DNA of 64,000 bases, taken from contig NC_081332.1 of NCBI RefSeq assembly GCF_022539665.2, positions 6,910,303-6,974,302 on the forward strand. The letters are read 5' to 3'. Each line of letters opens with the position of its first letter. The stretch's first letter is position 1. The notes below the pieces were generated by a model. It was given only the letters and a program-made list of their open reading frames with translations. It searched no databases and was not told the DNA's origin. The DNA is from Daphnia carinata. Lineage: Eukaryota; Arthropoda; Branchiopoda; Diplostraca; Daphniidae. Positions 24,601-33,617 of this stretch are shown piece after piece. Both the position numbers and the translations under genes were made by a program.

Positions 24601-25561
24601 TAAAGCGGTAAAATCCGTACTCAACAACTGCTGGCCTTGCAAGCGCACGTCGGCGAAGCTCAGCCCGCCGTTGATGGCTTCCCTTCCAGTACATCGTTTA
24701 ATGCCTCATCTACTCGCGTTCACGTACACAGGGATCGATTACTTTGGTCCCTTGACCGTAAGAATTGGTGAACGGGGAAGAAGACAGGAAAAACGGTGGA
24801 TCAGCCTATTCACGTGATTCACCACACGAGCAGTTCACCTGGAAGTAGCCAACGGGCTCTGTATGGAGGAGTTTTTACTTTGCTTCTCCCGCTTTGTTAG
24901 CCTACGTGGAAAACCCAAGGTCGTTTACAGCGACAATGGGACAAACTTTGTCGCCGCCGAGCAAGAGTTACGACAAGCCCTAGAAGAACTTGTTGCTAAA
25001 CACGAAGAACTTCAGAGGTTAATGGCTTGTCAACAGATTCAGTGGCACTTCTCTCTACCCCATGGGCCCCACTTCGGTGGTGTTTGGGAAAGGATTGTAC
25101 AATCCTGTAAGCGGGCAACGAAAACCAGCATAGGCAATTGCCTAGTCACGGATCAAGTACTACGAAATACGAAATATAATTGCTGAAGTGGCAGCTTTAT
25201 TAAACGCCCGTCCGTTAACTCATCTGAGTATGGATCCAGAAGACCCGGATCCATTAACGCCAAATCACTTTCTAACAGTGGAGCTCGGCCGTAATTGCCC
25301 CTACAATTGGCCGACGTGGAAGACATGAACGTAACCAACAAGCAGTTTTTGCAAAGTCAAGCCATCCTCCAACATTTTTGGAATAGATGGCTACGTGAAT
25401 ACGTTCCACACCTAACAAAAAGGAGAAAATGGCAAGAAAACAGACCTAACGTTACCGTGGGAGATTTAGTGCTTGCAGTTGAACCAAATATTTTACGTGG
25501 TCAGTGGCCGATGGGCAAAGTGTTGGAAGTTATTCCCAGTGCAACGGATAATGTTGTTTGA
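21555..25561 (+). pseudogene. BEL/Pao pol (protease, RT, RNase H, integrase), frameshifted
   Basis: The protease with FLDTGSNTTLIRSDLA lies at about 21828-21880; a TGA follows at 22203. RT spans 22248-23372 in three frames and includes VRVVFDGAAEFGGTSIN, GADIEKMFHQVKV and the catalytic FYVENYLDSF, in which the usual DD appears as EN. RNase H (23488-24315) carries FTDASFKGYGAV and FHTDSQTVLQWI. Integrase pieces are at 24221-24487, 24524-24817 and 24863-25186 (YSDNGTNFVAAEQEL; HFSLPHGPHFGGVWER). The C-terminal DUF5641-type domain is at 25295-25561. RT and integrase are broken, so it is not autonomous. Confidence 0.85.
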
Positions 25562-26023
25562 GTTGTAAAAGTGAAGCTTACCAATCATCCAAAACCATGT
25601 ATTCGGCCGGTGGCCAAATTGTGTATCATGGTTGCGGCAAAAGAACAACAAGTTTACGCAAAAGAAGAAAAAAAGGAATCTTCTACAGCGTAAATGTTCA
25701 ACCTCAATATTGTAAAAATGTAAATAGTGTTTGTAATGGAGCTACGATCAGTAGCTCCCCTGGTAAAAGTAAAATTGTAATGTAAAGACACAAATGTATA
25801 CAACGTAGGAGAATCGCAACTCAACTCTGGTGGAGAAGTCACCAAGCTTAGCGCCACCTATATTCAAGTTCAAATATAGGGCAAATGGCAAAAGTCAAGT
25901 CGCTTACTGTTTAGTAACACAGAAAATTTGGAAACTGTTTAGCCTTACCTGCTAGCAGACAGCATTCAGTCGACCTAACTTCGTCTAAGTGAAACCTGTG
26001 AACTCCTACGTGAAACGTGTAAC

Positions 26024-26674
26024 ATGGCCGAGAATCCATTGCCATCCGCGGCATCAGTAAAAGAAAAACTCAAAGTAAGCCGGGAGAGAAAGGAGGAGTG
26101 TGCGGTCAACCTTAAAGACACAGTGGACAACTTATTACGTGCAAAAAAGGAACTAGTGGACAAAGTGTATTCTTGCCAGCGGGCCATCTTAGAGATCGAC
26201 AAAGAAATCGCCAAGTACTCCGAGGATCTAGACAATGTACGCGTCCACTTCCGAACTGAGCGAGAGATCTCGATGAGCAAATTCATCGGATCTCTTTTAC
26301 GCAAAGTTCGGGAGTTGGAACCCGACGCTCCGCCAGCCACGCCGGTCGCCACTCCAACACGTCCTACGTTCGTGGTCCCTCTCCACACGCCGATCATCCT
26401 GTGCTTTTTAAAGTCCCACGTGTTGGGACCGACCCCCTGCTGGAATAAGACCACGGAGTGTGAGGAGTTCATGCTCCTCACAAACGAGGATAAATTGGAG
26501 CTCCTTTTTGCCCAGCGACGGTGTTTTGGTTGCTTTGTCGCAACCGCCGTCGCGGGGCACACGAAGACCGCAGACTGTCCCCATCCCCGACGTTGCACGT
26601 TGTGTAACACACAAGATCATCATCAGATCTTGTGTGCGCCAAAAAGGGCGTACAACAACCTGCCCGCGCACTAG
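26024..26674 (+). CDS. Stand-alone BEL/Pao-like gag ORF, 216 aa, intact
   Basis: ATG at 26024 opens an uninterrupted frame to TAG. Residues 1-100 form a charged coiled coil (SRERKEECAVNLKDTVDNLL, later EKL/DKE-rich). Residues 105-130 are Pro/Thr-rich. Residues 140-210 carry a Cys/His cluster like the end of BEL/Pao gag: a first CEEFMLLTNEDKLELLFAQR-CFGC unit, then CTLCNTQDHHQILC. The capsid (DUF1759) normally between these parts is missing, so it looks like an internally deleted gag. It stays open for 650 bp although the neighbouring elements are riddled with stops. It may be a recent deletion derivative or a retained gag-only gene. No pol follows. Confidence 0.55.
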   Translation: MAENPLPSAASVKEKLKVSRERKEECAVNLKDTVDNLLRAKKELVDKVYSCQRAILEIDKEIAKYSEDLDNVRVHFRTEREISMSKFIGSLLRKVRELEPDAPPATPVATPTRPTFVVPLHTPIILCFLKSHVLGPTPCWNKTTECEEFMLLTNEDKLELLFAQRRCFGCFVATAVAGHTKTADCPHPRRCTLCNTQDHHQILCAPKRAYNNLPAH

Positions 26675-26888
26675 GGATGACCCATCATTTCATCCAGTCC
26701 TCAAGTACACAGCTGCGGGGAGAAGACTCCACATTCACTTTGTTTCCTCTTTTTCGTGTGTTCTACGTTTCGTAAAGTTGCCTCTTTGTTAATTTTGTTC
26801 TTTGCACCTGTGGTAACGGTGGGTCCCGCTGTCACCTACGGTACAATCCACTTTTGTAAAAAAATTCTTTAGCGATGGCGACATACCA

Positions 26889-27420
26889 GTATTGATTTCG
26901 TGTTCGGCCGCCTTACACATTCCAAGTTCACTGCTCTTAAAGGCGAAACGGTGATTGAATTATTTTTAGACGTCTATGACAGATTTAAACTCCATTCCTT
27001 GGCAAACAAAGTCTTCAGTGCTAAGGTTGGCTGGCTTGATGACAAGGACGGTGGATTCTTCATCTTCTTCATCTGTCGACACTATTCCAGTATCACTGGC
27101 TAATCTCTTTCTTCATTTCACGTAGCATTCTTCTCGTCTCTTTTGCCTGGTCTTCTATCATCTCGCTTAGGAATGTCTTTTAAATCCTTGCTTTAGTACT
27201 GTTTTCATTCCCCATCGGATTCAGAGATTCCGCTTCCGAACTTGAAACGGAATGCACTATCACTTGAGCCGCTTGAACCTTCTTCTTGACGCTGTCCTTT
27301 GTAAGTTCCCCAGGTCTTGTTACTGCTTCACCATTTTTACTGCGTACCTTCCGTTCTCTGATGGGTAAACCTTCTATTCCCTTAACCCGCTTACTCTGCC
27401 AGGCTCACCAGGCTTCATCT
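26889..27420 (-). pseudogene. 5' part of the old gypsy (gag end, protease, pre-RT)
   Basis: Minus-strand frames include an acidic region (IVSTDEEDEESTVLVIKPA), then VCQGMEFKSVIDV where a gypsy protease active site should be (DTG lost), then FAFKSSELGMCKAAEH, the segment just before RT in gypsy pol (compare [18 protein letters not shown] in the element at 59.7 kb). It is the missing upstream piece of the gypsy at 17.1-19.3 kb. Confidence 0.6.
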
Positions 27421-27493
27421 ATCCCTTACAATTTATATTGTGTATTATATTTATACAATTTACAACATCTACGGACCTCACGGTAGGTCCTTA

Positions 27494-27677
27494 TGTTTAC
27501 GGCTAAGTTCCATGACCCTTCTACGACTCCCTTCCAATACCTACCGCTAGATGTTCTAACATACCCCATGACGGGACAGACGAGGTAAATGTGAGGGGGG
27601 CAGTTCCCTTGGTGACTTGATAGAGTAAGCTCGCTGCGTTTGAGAGTCTGGGAGGGTAGCCCTCCGTTTTCGAGTGA
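27494..27677 (+). repeat. Truncated 5' LTR of the gypsy derivative
   Basis: Matches 28969-29157 with some differences, including a 5-6 base indel near 27630. It ends at GTTTTCGAGTGAC and joins integrase sequence. Confidence 0.8.
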
Positions 27678-28590
27678 CGGGCCACCGCAGAACCCGTCGT
27701 CAACTTTATGAAAGACAACATCATCAATCGCCATGGGTTTCCGACACGCATGATAAGCGACCAAGGAGCGGATTTCACTAGCGGGGAAATGGATTCAGCG
27801 ATGCAAGCGTGGAGGATTAGCCACGTTTTTTCCACTGCCGAACACCCCCAGACGAACGGACTTGTTGAAAGGGTAAAGCGGACTCTTGCGCTCATTCTAG
27901 CCGCAGGGGTAGACCCAATTCATGCCAATTGGGATAACCTGCTTGGAGATGCAGTCTATGCAATCAACTCGGCCAAACAGAGCACGACAGAAGAATCGCC
28001 GTTTGAGTTGCTTTACGGCCGACTACCAACCCATACGGGTGAAAATGCGTATGAATGGCCAGACGATAGGCAGGAGACACATCGCGCCTTCACACGCAGA
28101 GTGGCCGCCCTGAGGAAAGCAGCGAGAGAGAGAATGAAAAACAAGCAAGAGCGAAGTAAACAGTTGACAGATGCCCGTCGCCAAGCTGCAGTTCAGCTCA
28201 ATGTTGGCGATCTGGTGCTAGTCCGACGGCATATATTAAGAAGAAGGGTCTAACAAGGAAGTTCTTGGCGAAGTTCACGGGCCCCTTTCAAGTTGTGAAA
28301 CAACTTACCTAGTAGAGGATCTGCCGGCTCGTGGGAGAAAGAGGCGTTTCCGACGCTTTAACGCCCATGTGTGTCAAATACGACAGTTCCGAGCAAGAAG
28401 GGATGACGACTGGGAGGAGGCAGTTGAACGCGAGCCGGAAATACTTGACGAAGATTTGACGCCGGTAGAGCACGATCTTGTAACAAACCCCTCGCTAGAG
28501 GAAGAAGGCAGGATACCACCGCAAGTCATTTCACACAGGGGGAGGAATATCAGACCACCTCAATGGCACGCAGATTTCGTACGCTTCTAG
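27678..28590 (+). pseudogene. Gypsy integrase and pol C-terminus
   Basis: The frame starting at the LTR junction encodes the integrase core second half (MISDQGADFTSGEMDSAMQ, EHPQTNGLVERVKRTLALIL), a GPF/RRV-type C-terminal domain (VGDLVLVRR) and an acidic tail ending at 28590 (PPQWHADFVRF). Two frameshifts follow the TAA at 28251-28253. Catalytic D (SDQGADF) and E (NGLVERV) are present, but the first catalytic D and the zinc finger are deleted. Confidence 0.85.
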
Positions 28591-28968
28591 CAAGGCGTAA
28601 GTGTACCGGTCCTCGGGTTGAAGATCCGCTATCGTGGTTGCGCAGGTTGTTTCTATACCATTATGCTATTATTGTTCTTTTTTAAGTGTTTACCATTGTA
28701 AGTGTTGACCTAGTACTCAGGGCTTTGTGTCAGCTGGGATCTGTTATTAGTATTTTTTTTTATTTTTCTTATTATTATTTTTTTTTTGTTTGTTTTGTTT
28801 TTTTGTGTTGTTGTTGTTTTCGTCAACCGTGAGCCAAGAACCGTCCCATGCCCATGGGTATAGCCACCATCTCCCATACTGGTTCCAAATTTTCCTAATA
28901 TTTATTTCAGTTAGGCAAGAGGGAAGGGAAAATATTAAAAAAAAAATCGTATGTCAGGAAAGGCCGAA

Positions 28969-29282
28969 TGTTACGGCTAAGTTCCATGACCCTTCTACGA
29001 CTCCCTTACAATACCGACGGCTAGATGTCCTAACATACCCCATGCTGGGAAAGACGAGGGAAATGTGAGGGGGGCAGTTCCCTTGGTGACTTGATAGAGT
29101 AAGGACAGGCTCGCTGCGTTTGAGAGTCTGGAAGGGTAGCCCACCGTTTTCGAGTGACTCCGTGTGTTAAGGGTTCCCTGCATGTGTCATGTGTCTTGCT
29201 GCCCCGTAATACAAGTAAGTTATAGTAGAATTCTGTCTTTGTTGTTCTCTTTTTCTTGTATCGAGAGCCTCAAGAGCTAACA
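28969..29282 (+). repeat. 3' LTR of the gypsy derivative (314 bp)
   Basis: Starts TGTTACGGCTAAG after an A/G-rich tract and ends GAGCTAACA before CTTA. The end is set by the target duplication and TG..CA rule. Confidence 0.7.
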
Positions 29283-29289
29283 CTTAATT

Positions 29290-30074
29290 TCATCAAGAAA
29301 AAAGCAATAGACCACTATTCGTGAATATCAGAAACAGGCAAGAAACTTGGCCACACCTGTGGTCCTATACCCAAGCAATTTAAGGTAGTTATACCCGCTG
29401 GTCAGTCCATGTCCAAGGATCTCCCCAAGAAAAACAAATTTTAATATTTTTAGCGATTTTACTTTAGGTTTTTATATAAACTCTTTAATCTCATAAAAGC
29501 GGATTTGAATTTTAAATTTAATCTGTTTTACACTTTTTTTAGTATTTATATTTTAAGTTGATGTAAAAGCATAGAAGATTTTGCCATCAGTACCTGCCTC
29601 CTAGTCTCTTCCTTAACGCTAGATTCACATACAAATTGGTCTTACCTTGCCTTGCCATAAAGGACTACCCTGCATCTCACCATGTAACGAGATCGTCGGT
29701 ACGGCCGTTTATTTGAAATTTAAAGGATACAGTCTACAGAATGAAAACGTGTTTTAACTAGGGTCTAGAGTTGAGTAGGAACAAAGGGACTTTTGTAAGA
29801 TAAAATCTAACATGCTTAAGCAACTTAGCTGTACTTCACTTCACTTGTTCACTTGACTTCGGCCGCAGTGGTTGCATAGTGTCCGATGTTTTGCGACCTT
29901 AAAAAGTTGAAATGTCCTATGAATATCCTCGTCCATGTGAAGTTCAGCTCTACCCTACTGTTATGAGTATGTGGGCGTCTGGGAGTGCGTGAACTTGAAT
30001 TGGCGGGTACCTTCACGATTTGTCAATGGAAGATTACGGCCTCTGGCAAATTACGATTGGTGGCGACTCAAGAG
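29290..30074. other. No gene seen
   Basis: Low-complexity AT stretches and unassigned sequence between the gypsy derivative and a Tc1-like end fragment. Confidence 0.4.
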
Positions 30075-30228
30075 GCCACAAAAAATCATGTATAAAACTA
30101 ATCTTAAGTTAAAATTTCATTTTCAGAATCATCTATGTCCGATGATTAGTATATTTTTAAGAGCTTAAAGAAAACCCGGTTTTTCCATAAGCCGCTCTCG
30201 GCTGTCCGGAAACTTTCGACAGGTACTG
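30075..30228. mobile_element. Solo right-end fragment of the Tc1-like family
   Basis: Closely similar to 47173-47324, the right TIR end of the element at 44.9 kb, including GCTGTCCGGAAACTTTCGAC and a final AGGTACTG followed by TA. No transposase or left end is attached. A weaker partial match (CAATCATCTACGTTAGATGA) lies nearby at about 30475-30510. Confidence 0.75.
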
Positions 30229-30540
30229 TAGGTTCACCATTTTTTTATCAAGAGGCGAACAAGCTATTTTCAGTAATTAATATAACTTTCAATCTACGTT
30301 ACAACGTAAGGTAGCGTTACCGCAATTTGCTTATCTGTAGATCATGTATGGGCTTCGATCCTCAATGACAAGACTGCTGTCACCTATGGTGCTGCCCTCA
30401 TGGCAAGTACTGTAGTAGGCAAGGGACTGCCTGTGTCTATCGCGATTTTATATTGTGTGAACAACTTCATTCCTACAATCATCTACGTTAGATGATTACC
30501 GTATTTTTGAGATTTTTATAACAACGAGGTTGGGTATGCC

Positions 30541-30967
30541 CAGACTTGCCGTCCGATTATTTCTTGAGCGATTATCGGTAGCCGTCGATAATCGCAAAAA
30601 AAATGATCGGCGATCATTCGTCTGTTGAAAAAATTTGATCGGCGATTAAATTTTCTTAGCGATTGTTTTTCCGATTATTTTTGAGCGCCATCTAGCAGTA
30701 AGAAAATAGCTTGCCACTGTTTAAATTGAAAAAAATTGAAAAAGAAAACATTTCAAAAAAAGCGTCTGCTACAAAAATGACAAAGCTATGAGTAGACTTT
30801 CATATAGTCTCATCTACCGTTCATAGATGTCGCTAAATAATCGAAAAATAATCGCGATTAAAAATTAATTTTTTCCACTTTAATCGCCGATTGCGATTAT
30901 TTTAAAATAATTTGATCGCCGATTAAAATTTTAATCGAAATCGCAATCGCCGATTACGGCAGCTCTG
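30541..30967. mobile_element. hAT-type non-autonomous element (427 bp)
   Basis: The right end reads, inverted, CAGAGCTGCCGTAATCGGCG; the left end begins CAGACTTGCCGTCCGATTAT. The two form imperfect TIRs of the CAGNNNTG type seen in hAT elements. 8-bp flanks GGTATGCC (30533-30540) and CGTATGCC (30968-30975) match at 7 of 8 positions, as expected for an aged hAT target duplication. The interior is rich in GATCGGCGATTA/TAATCGCCGATT words in both orientations, giving strong self-complementarity. There is no coding capacity. Confidence 0.7.
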
Positions 30968-30984
30968 CGTATGCCATGTACCAA

Positions 30985-31530
30985 CCAAATCTCGTAAATT
31001 CCTACAGGATAATAAGTTACAGTTTAGCAACATGGATTCCTTGGATGAAAATAAATTGTCCTTGTTAGTGTTGTTTGCGTGTAATTGAAAACCAACAAGA
31101 GCTTAGAATTTTCGGTTCCTCGATGGATTTTGCGATTGTTGAATTAACTTCATAAAGTAGCCGAACTAGCGAGTAACGTTTTTCACTTTTATTCTAGATT
31201 GTAATCAGTCAGAACACGACCAAGAGCAGACACTTGAGCTTACACTCTTTTACACACTGCCATCTTAACTGTAAGGGGAAAAGGGCAGAGAGCAACATTG
31301 CCGGATTAAATCAGAAGAGAAAAGTACATTCGGTTTGACACAATACAAAAAACAACAGCGATTGCCCTTTTTCCTAGTTTCCCGGAAAAAAAATTAATAT
31401 CTTATTAAAAGTTCATTAAAAGTGTAGGGATATTTGGTTAGTTCATTGTTATTTTCTAATGTTTAATATAAACTTTTGAAAATAAAGTGCATAACTGACA
31501 ATTGCCGTTTAACCCATTCATTATTTAAAG
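30985..31530. repeat. Diverged direct repeat, copy 1
   Basis: 30985-31137 and 31362-31520 match consecutive parts of 32157-32490 (shared words include CCAACAAGAGCTTAGAATTT and ACTGACAATYGCC). About 225 bp in the middle (31138-31361) is absent from the other copy. This may be a pair of old LTRs or a segmental duplication. Confidence 0.6.
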
Positions 31531-32156
31531 ATCTCTGTGTCCCGATTAACTCAGTTCTTAAAGCATGAAACTCTTCACTACTGGATAATGGATTCGACCA
31601 AAGAAAAAGAGGTACGAAACCTAATGTTGAAAGTGCGCCAAAATGCTTCCATTGTCCTTGAATTGTCCTCATATCCTTTCGTTTTCCCAGCCAGTCAGTT
31701 CCTTTCCCTTAATTGTTATTGATTCAGTTTTCAGTGCTCGGTTAACAGTTATCCCTTTCCTCTTGCTTTAATTTGTCTTCTGTTTTATTCACCTTAGCAG
31801 ATTATCGTCTCTTTTCGTTCATTGTTTCTCTTTACTTGTTTACTCGCGAGTCCCATTTATATTCTCAGTGTATTTGTCAAGCCGTGTTGTTTCCTTATCC
31901 GTTCCGATTTGCACCGTCTCGTATATCCCCTTGTCCATGGTGTAACGCGGTAAGCCCGATTTGACTTGCTGATTGAACTGATTTTTCCAGTTTTCCTATT
32001 TTCTACGATATTTACATATTTGTTATCTTATTATTCTTCTGTTCAATTAGTAGGAAAATATATTCGGCGCTGTGTGTAAACGCCTCTGAGTTCTATTTAT
32101 TATTATTTATCTTACTTCCGTTAAGTCAGTCACCCTATAGTGGGAATGATTTGTAT

Positions 32157-32490
32157 TACCAACCCAACAGCGTAAATTCAGGCAGATTGATAAGTTACAG
32201 TTTAGAAACTTGGATTCTTTGGATGAACGTAAAATTTCCTTTTTAGTGTTGTTTTCGTGTAATGTAAAACCAACAAGAGCTTAGAATTTTTGGTCCCTAG
32301 ATGGATCCGGCCATTGCCTTTTATACTAGTTTCCCGGGAAAAAATTTTTATCTCTTATTACAAATTCATTAAAACTGTAAGGATATGTGATTAGTTCATA
32401 GTTATTTCCTAATGACTAATCTAAAATTTCGAAAGGAAATACATGACTGACAATCGCCATTCTGTTCATTCCTTATTCAACGTTTTTGAA
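32157..32490. repeat. Diverged direct repeat, copy 2
   Basis: The uninterrupted counterpart of 30985-31530, about 1.2 kb downstream, same orientation. No gag or pol motif lies between the copies. Confidence 0.6.
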
Positions 32491-33386
32491 TTTTCATCAG
32501 TGATTACTACGGGATGATTCAACACGATCGGCCGGTTGGAATTGGCAATACCAATTCCCCACGAAATGCACTAGATAAAAGACGTATTTGATCGTTGAAT
32601 CCAAATTAATTGCCATTTGCTTATTTCCTAACCCCATTTCTGGTTTTCAATAAACCTCTTCTATTTCGTCCCAGGTTCATAACCGCGCTGGCAGAGCAAG
32701 TCAACATTCTCAACAAACTTAATCAGGCAGGGAGACCAACTGCGCCGCGATCCAGTAATCAACTGAATCATTCGTCATCTTCAGCGGATCACTCCCAAAA
32801 TCGCCATATCCAAGCCAAACTTCCCTCTTTTTATGCCATTGGGAGTCGAATCGCTCTTTTTTGCTCGTAAATGGTCTATGTTTACAAAAAACCCTTGGGT
32901 CTTGCCAACAGAAAGTAACGGCGGACGGGGGTGATATACAAACTTATGTAGAACGTCGTTGTTTGAAAGGTGAGAGCGACGGTTCGCGCCGGTATGTTTG
33001 TAGCACTTCATTGTCCGATAGCTAGGTGTGAGCAAAAGACACGTCTACCTGCTACAGAGGTTTGTAGGGAGCTCCTTTATTATATTGCCTTATCCCTATT
33101 ATTAGGTTTTTCGTCTGAACCAAAGAAACCCGTCTGTTTTTATTTTTTGTCACACGTTTTTTCCATGTCCATAACATGCCAATTCCCAAACCTCTTTTTA
33201 AACAGTCATGTAATGTAATAAGGAATAAAAATTGAAATAAATGGGAATTTTAAATAAAAAAAATTTGATTCTAGTTGGGAAAAAGATAAATAACTGGAAC
33301 AGAAATGTGAAAATGTAATAGTATGTCTCAGATTCTGCAGCTCGTTGCGTTGAAACAGTTAAAAGTTACCGGAATTTGTTAAATCA
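32491..33386. other. No gene seen
   Basis: A short frame at 32610-32870 is Ser/Asn/Gln-rich and unrecognised. The rest is AT-rich up to the LTR at 33387. Confidence 0.35.
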
Positions 33387-33571
33387 TGTAGTGTTCTGGG
33401 CTGTCGACAGGTGGCAAGTCGAGATGGAGAAGAGAGACCGGTGTGTATCGGGCGGGCAGTGAGGGACGAGGCTAGAGACAGTGTGGTTGTCTCAGTTAGC
33501 TGTGCAATACACAGAAGTTTATCCAGCAACATCGTGGTACGTTTAATTACAAAACCTTTCGGACTATTACA
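33387..33571 (+). repeat. 5' LTR (185 bp)
   Basis: TG..CA ends. No mismatch to 38185-38369 seen on direct comparison. No TATAAA is evident inside, so the promoter may be initiator-type. Confidence 0.95.
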
Positions 33572-33617
33572 CTGGCGACGAAGACGAGTCTAAGTAACCT
33601 TTCACGTGAGCAATAAA

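Larger units (their letters stand above)
19300..25800 (+). mobile_element. BEL/Pao retrotransposon, frameshifted, inserted in the old gypsy
   Basis: A U5-like segment with AATAAA (19358) ends in CAGTAACA near 19463 and is followed by TGGTGTCCGGGATT, a plausible primer-binding site. Gag starts with the ATG at 19704, and pol runs to 25561. The left boundary lies near 19300, where gypsy RT similarity stops. The right boundary and the 3' LTR were not located; a TAGTAACA near 25.92 kb may be an LTR end. Multiple frame changes mark it as defective, yet it is much better preserved than the copy at 1.9-9.8 kb. Confidence 0.75.
27494..29282 (+). mobile_element. Gypsy deletion derivative (partial LTR + integrase + LTR)
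   Basis: Two direct repeats begin TGTT(T)ACGGCTAAGTTCCATG, at 27494 and 28969. The left copy stops at 27677 and runs straight into integrase coding sequence; the right copy continues to 29282 (CA end). A 4-bp CTTA lies on both outer sides (27490-27493 and 29283-29286) as a target duplication. The deletion therefore removed the rest of the 5' LTR, gag, protease, RT and RNase H inside one inserted element. A related copy sits on the minus strand at 42.2-44.7 kb. Confidence 0.8.

Noticed and set aside
33606-33617. GTG start for the mag-like polyprotein
   Set aside because: A eukaryotic element should start at ATG; the first in-frame ATG is 33618. The same reasoning moves the starts at 46672 (TTG) and 60227 (TTG) to 46645 and 60287.
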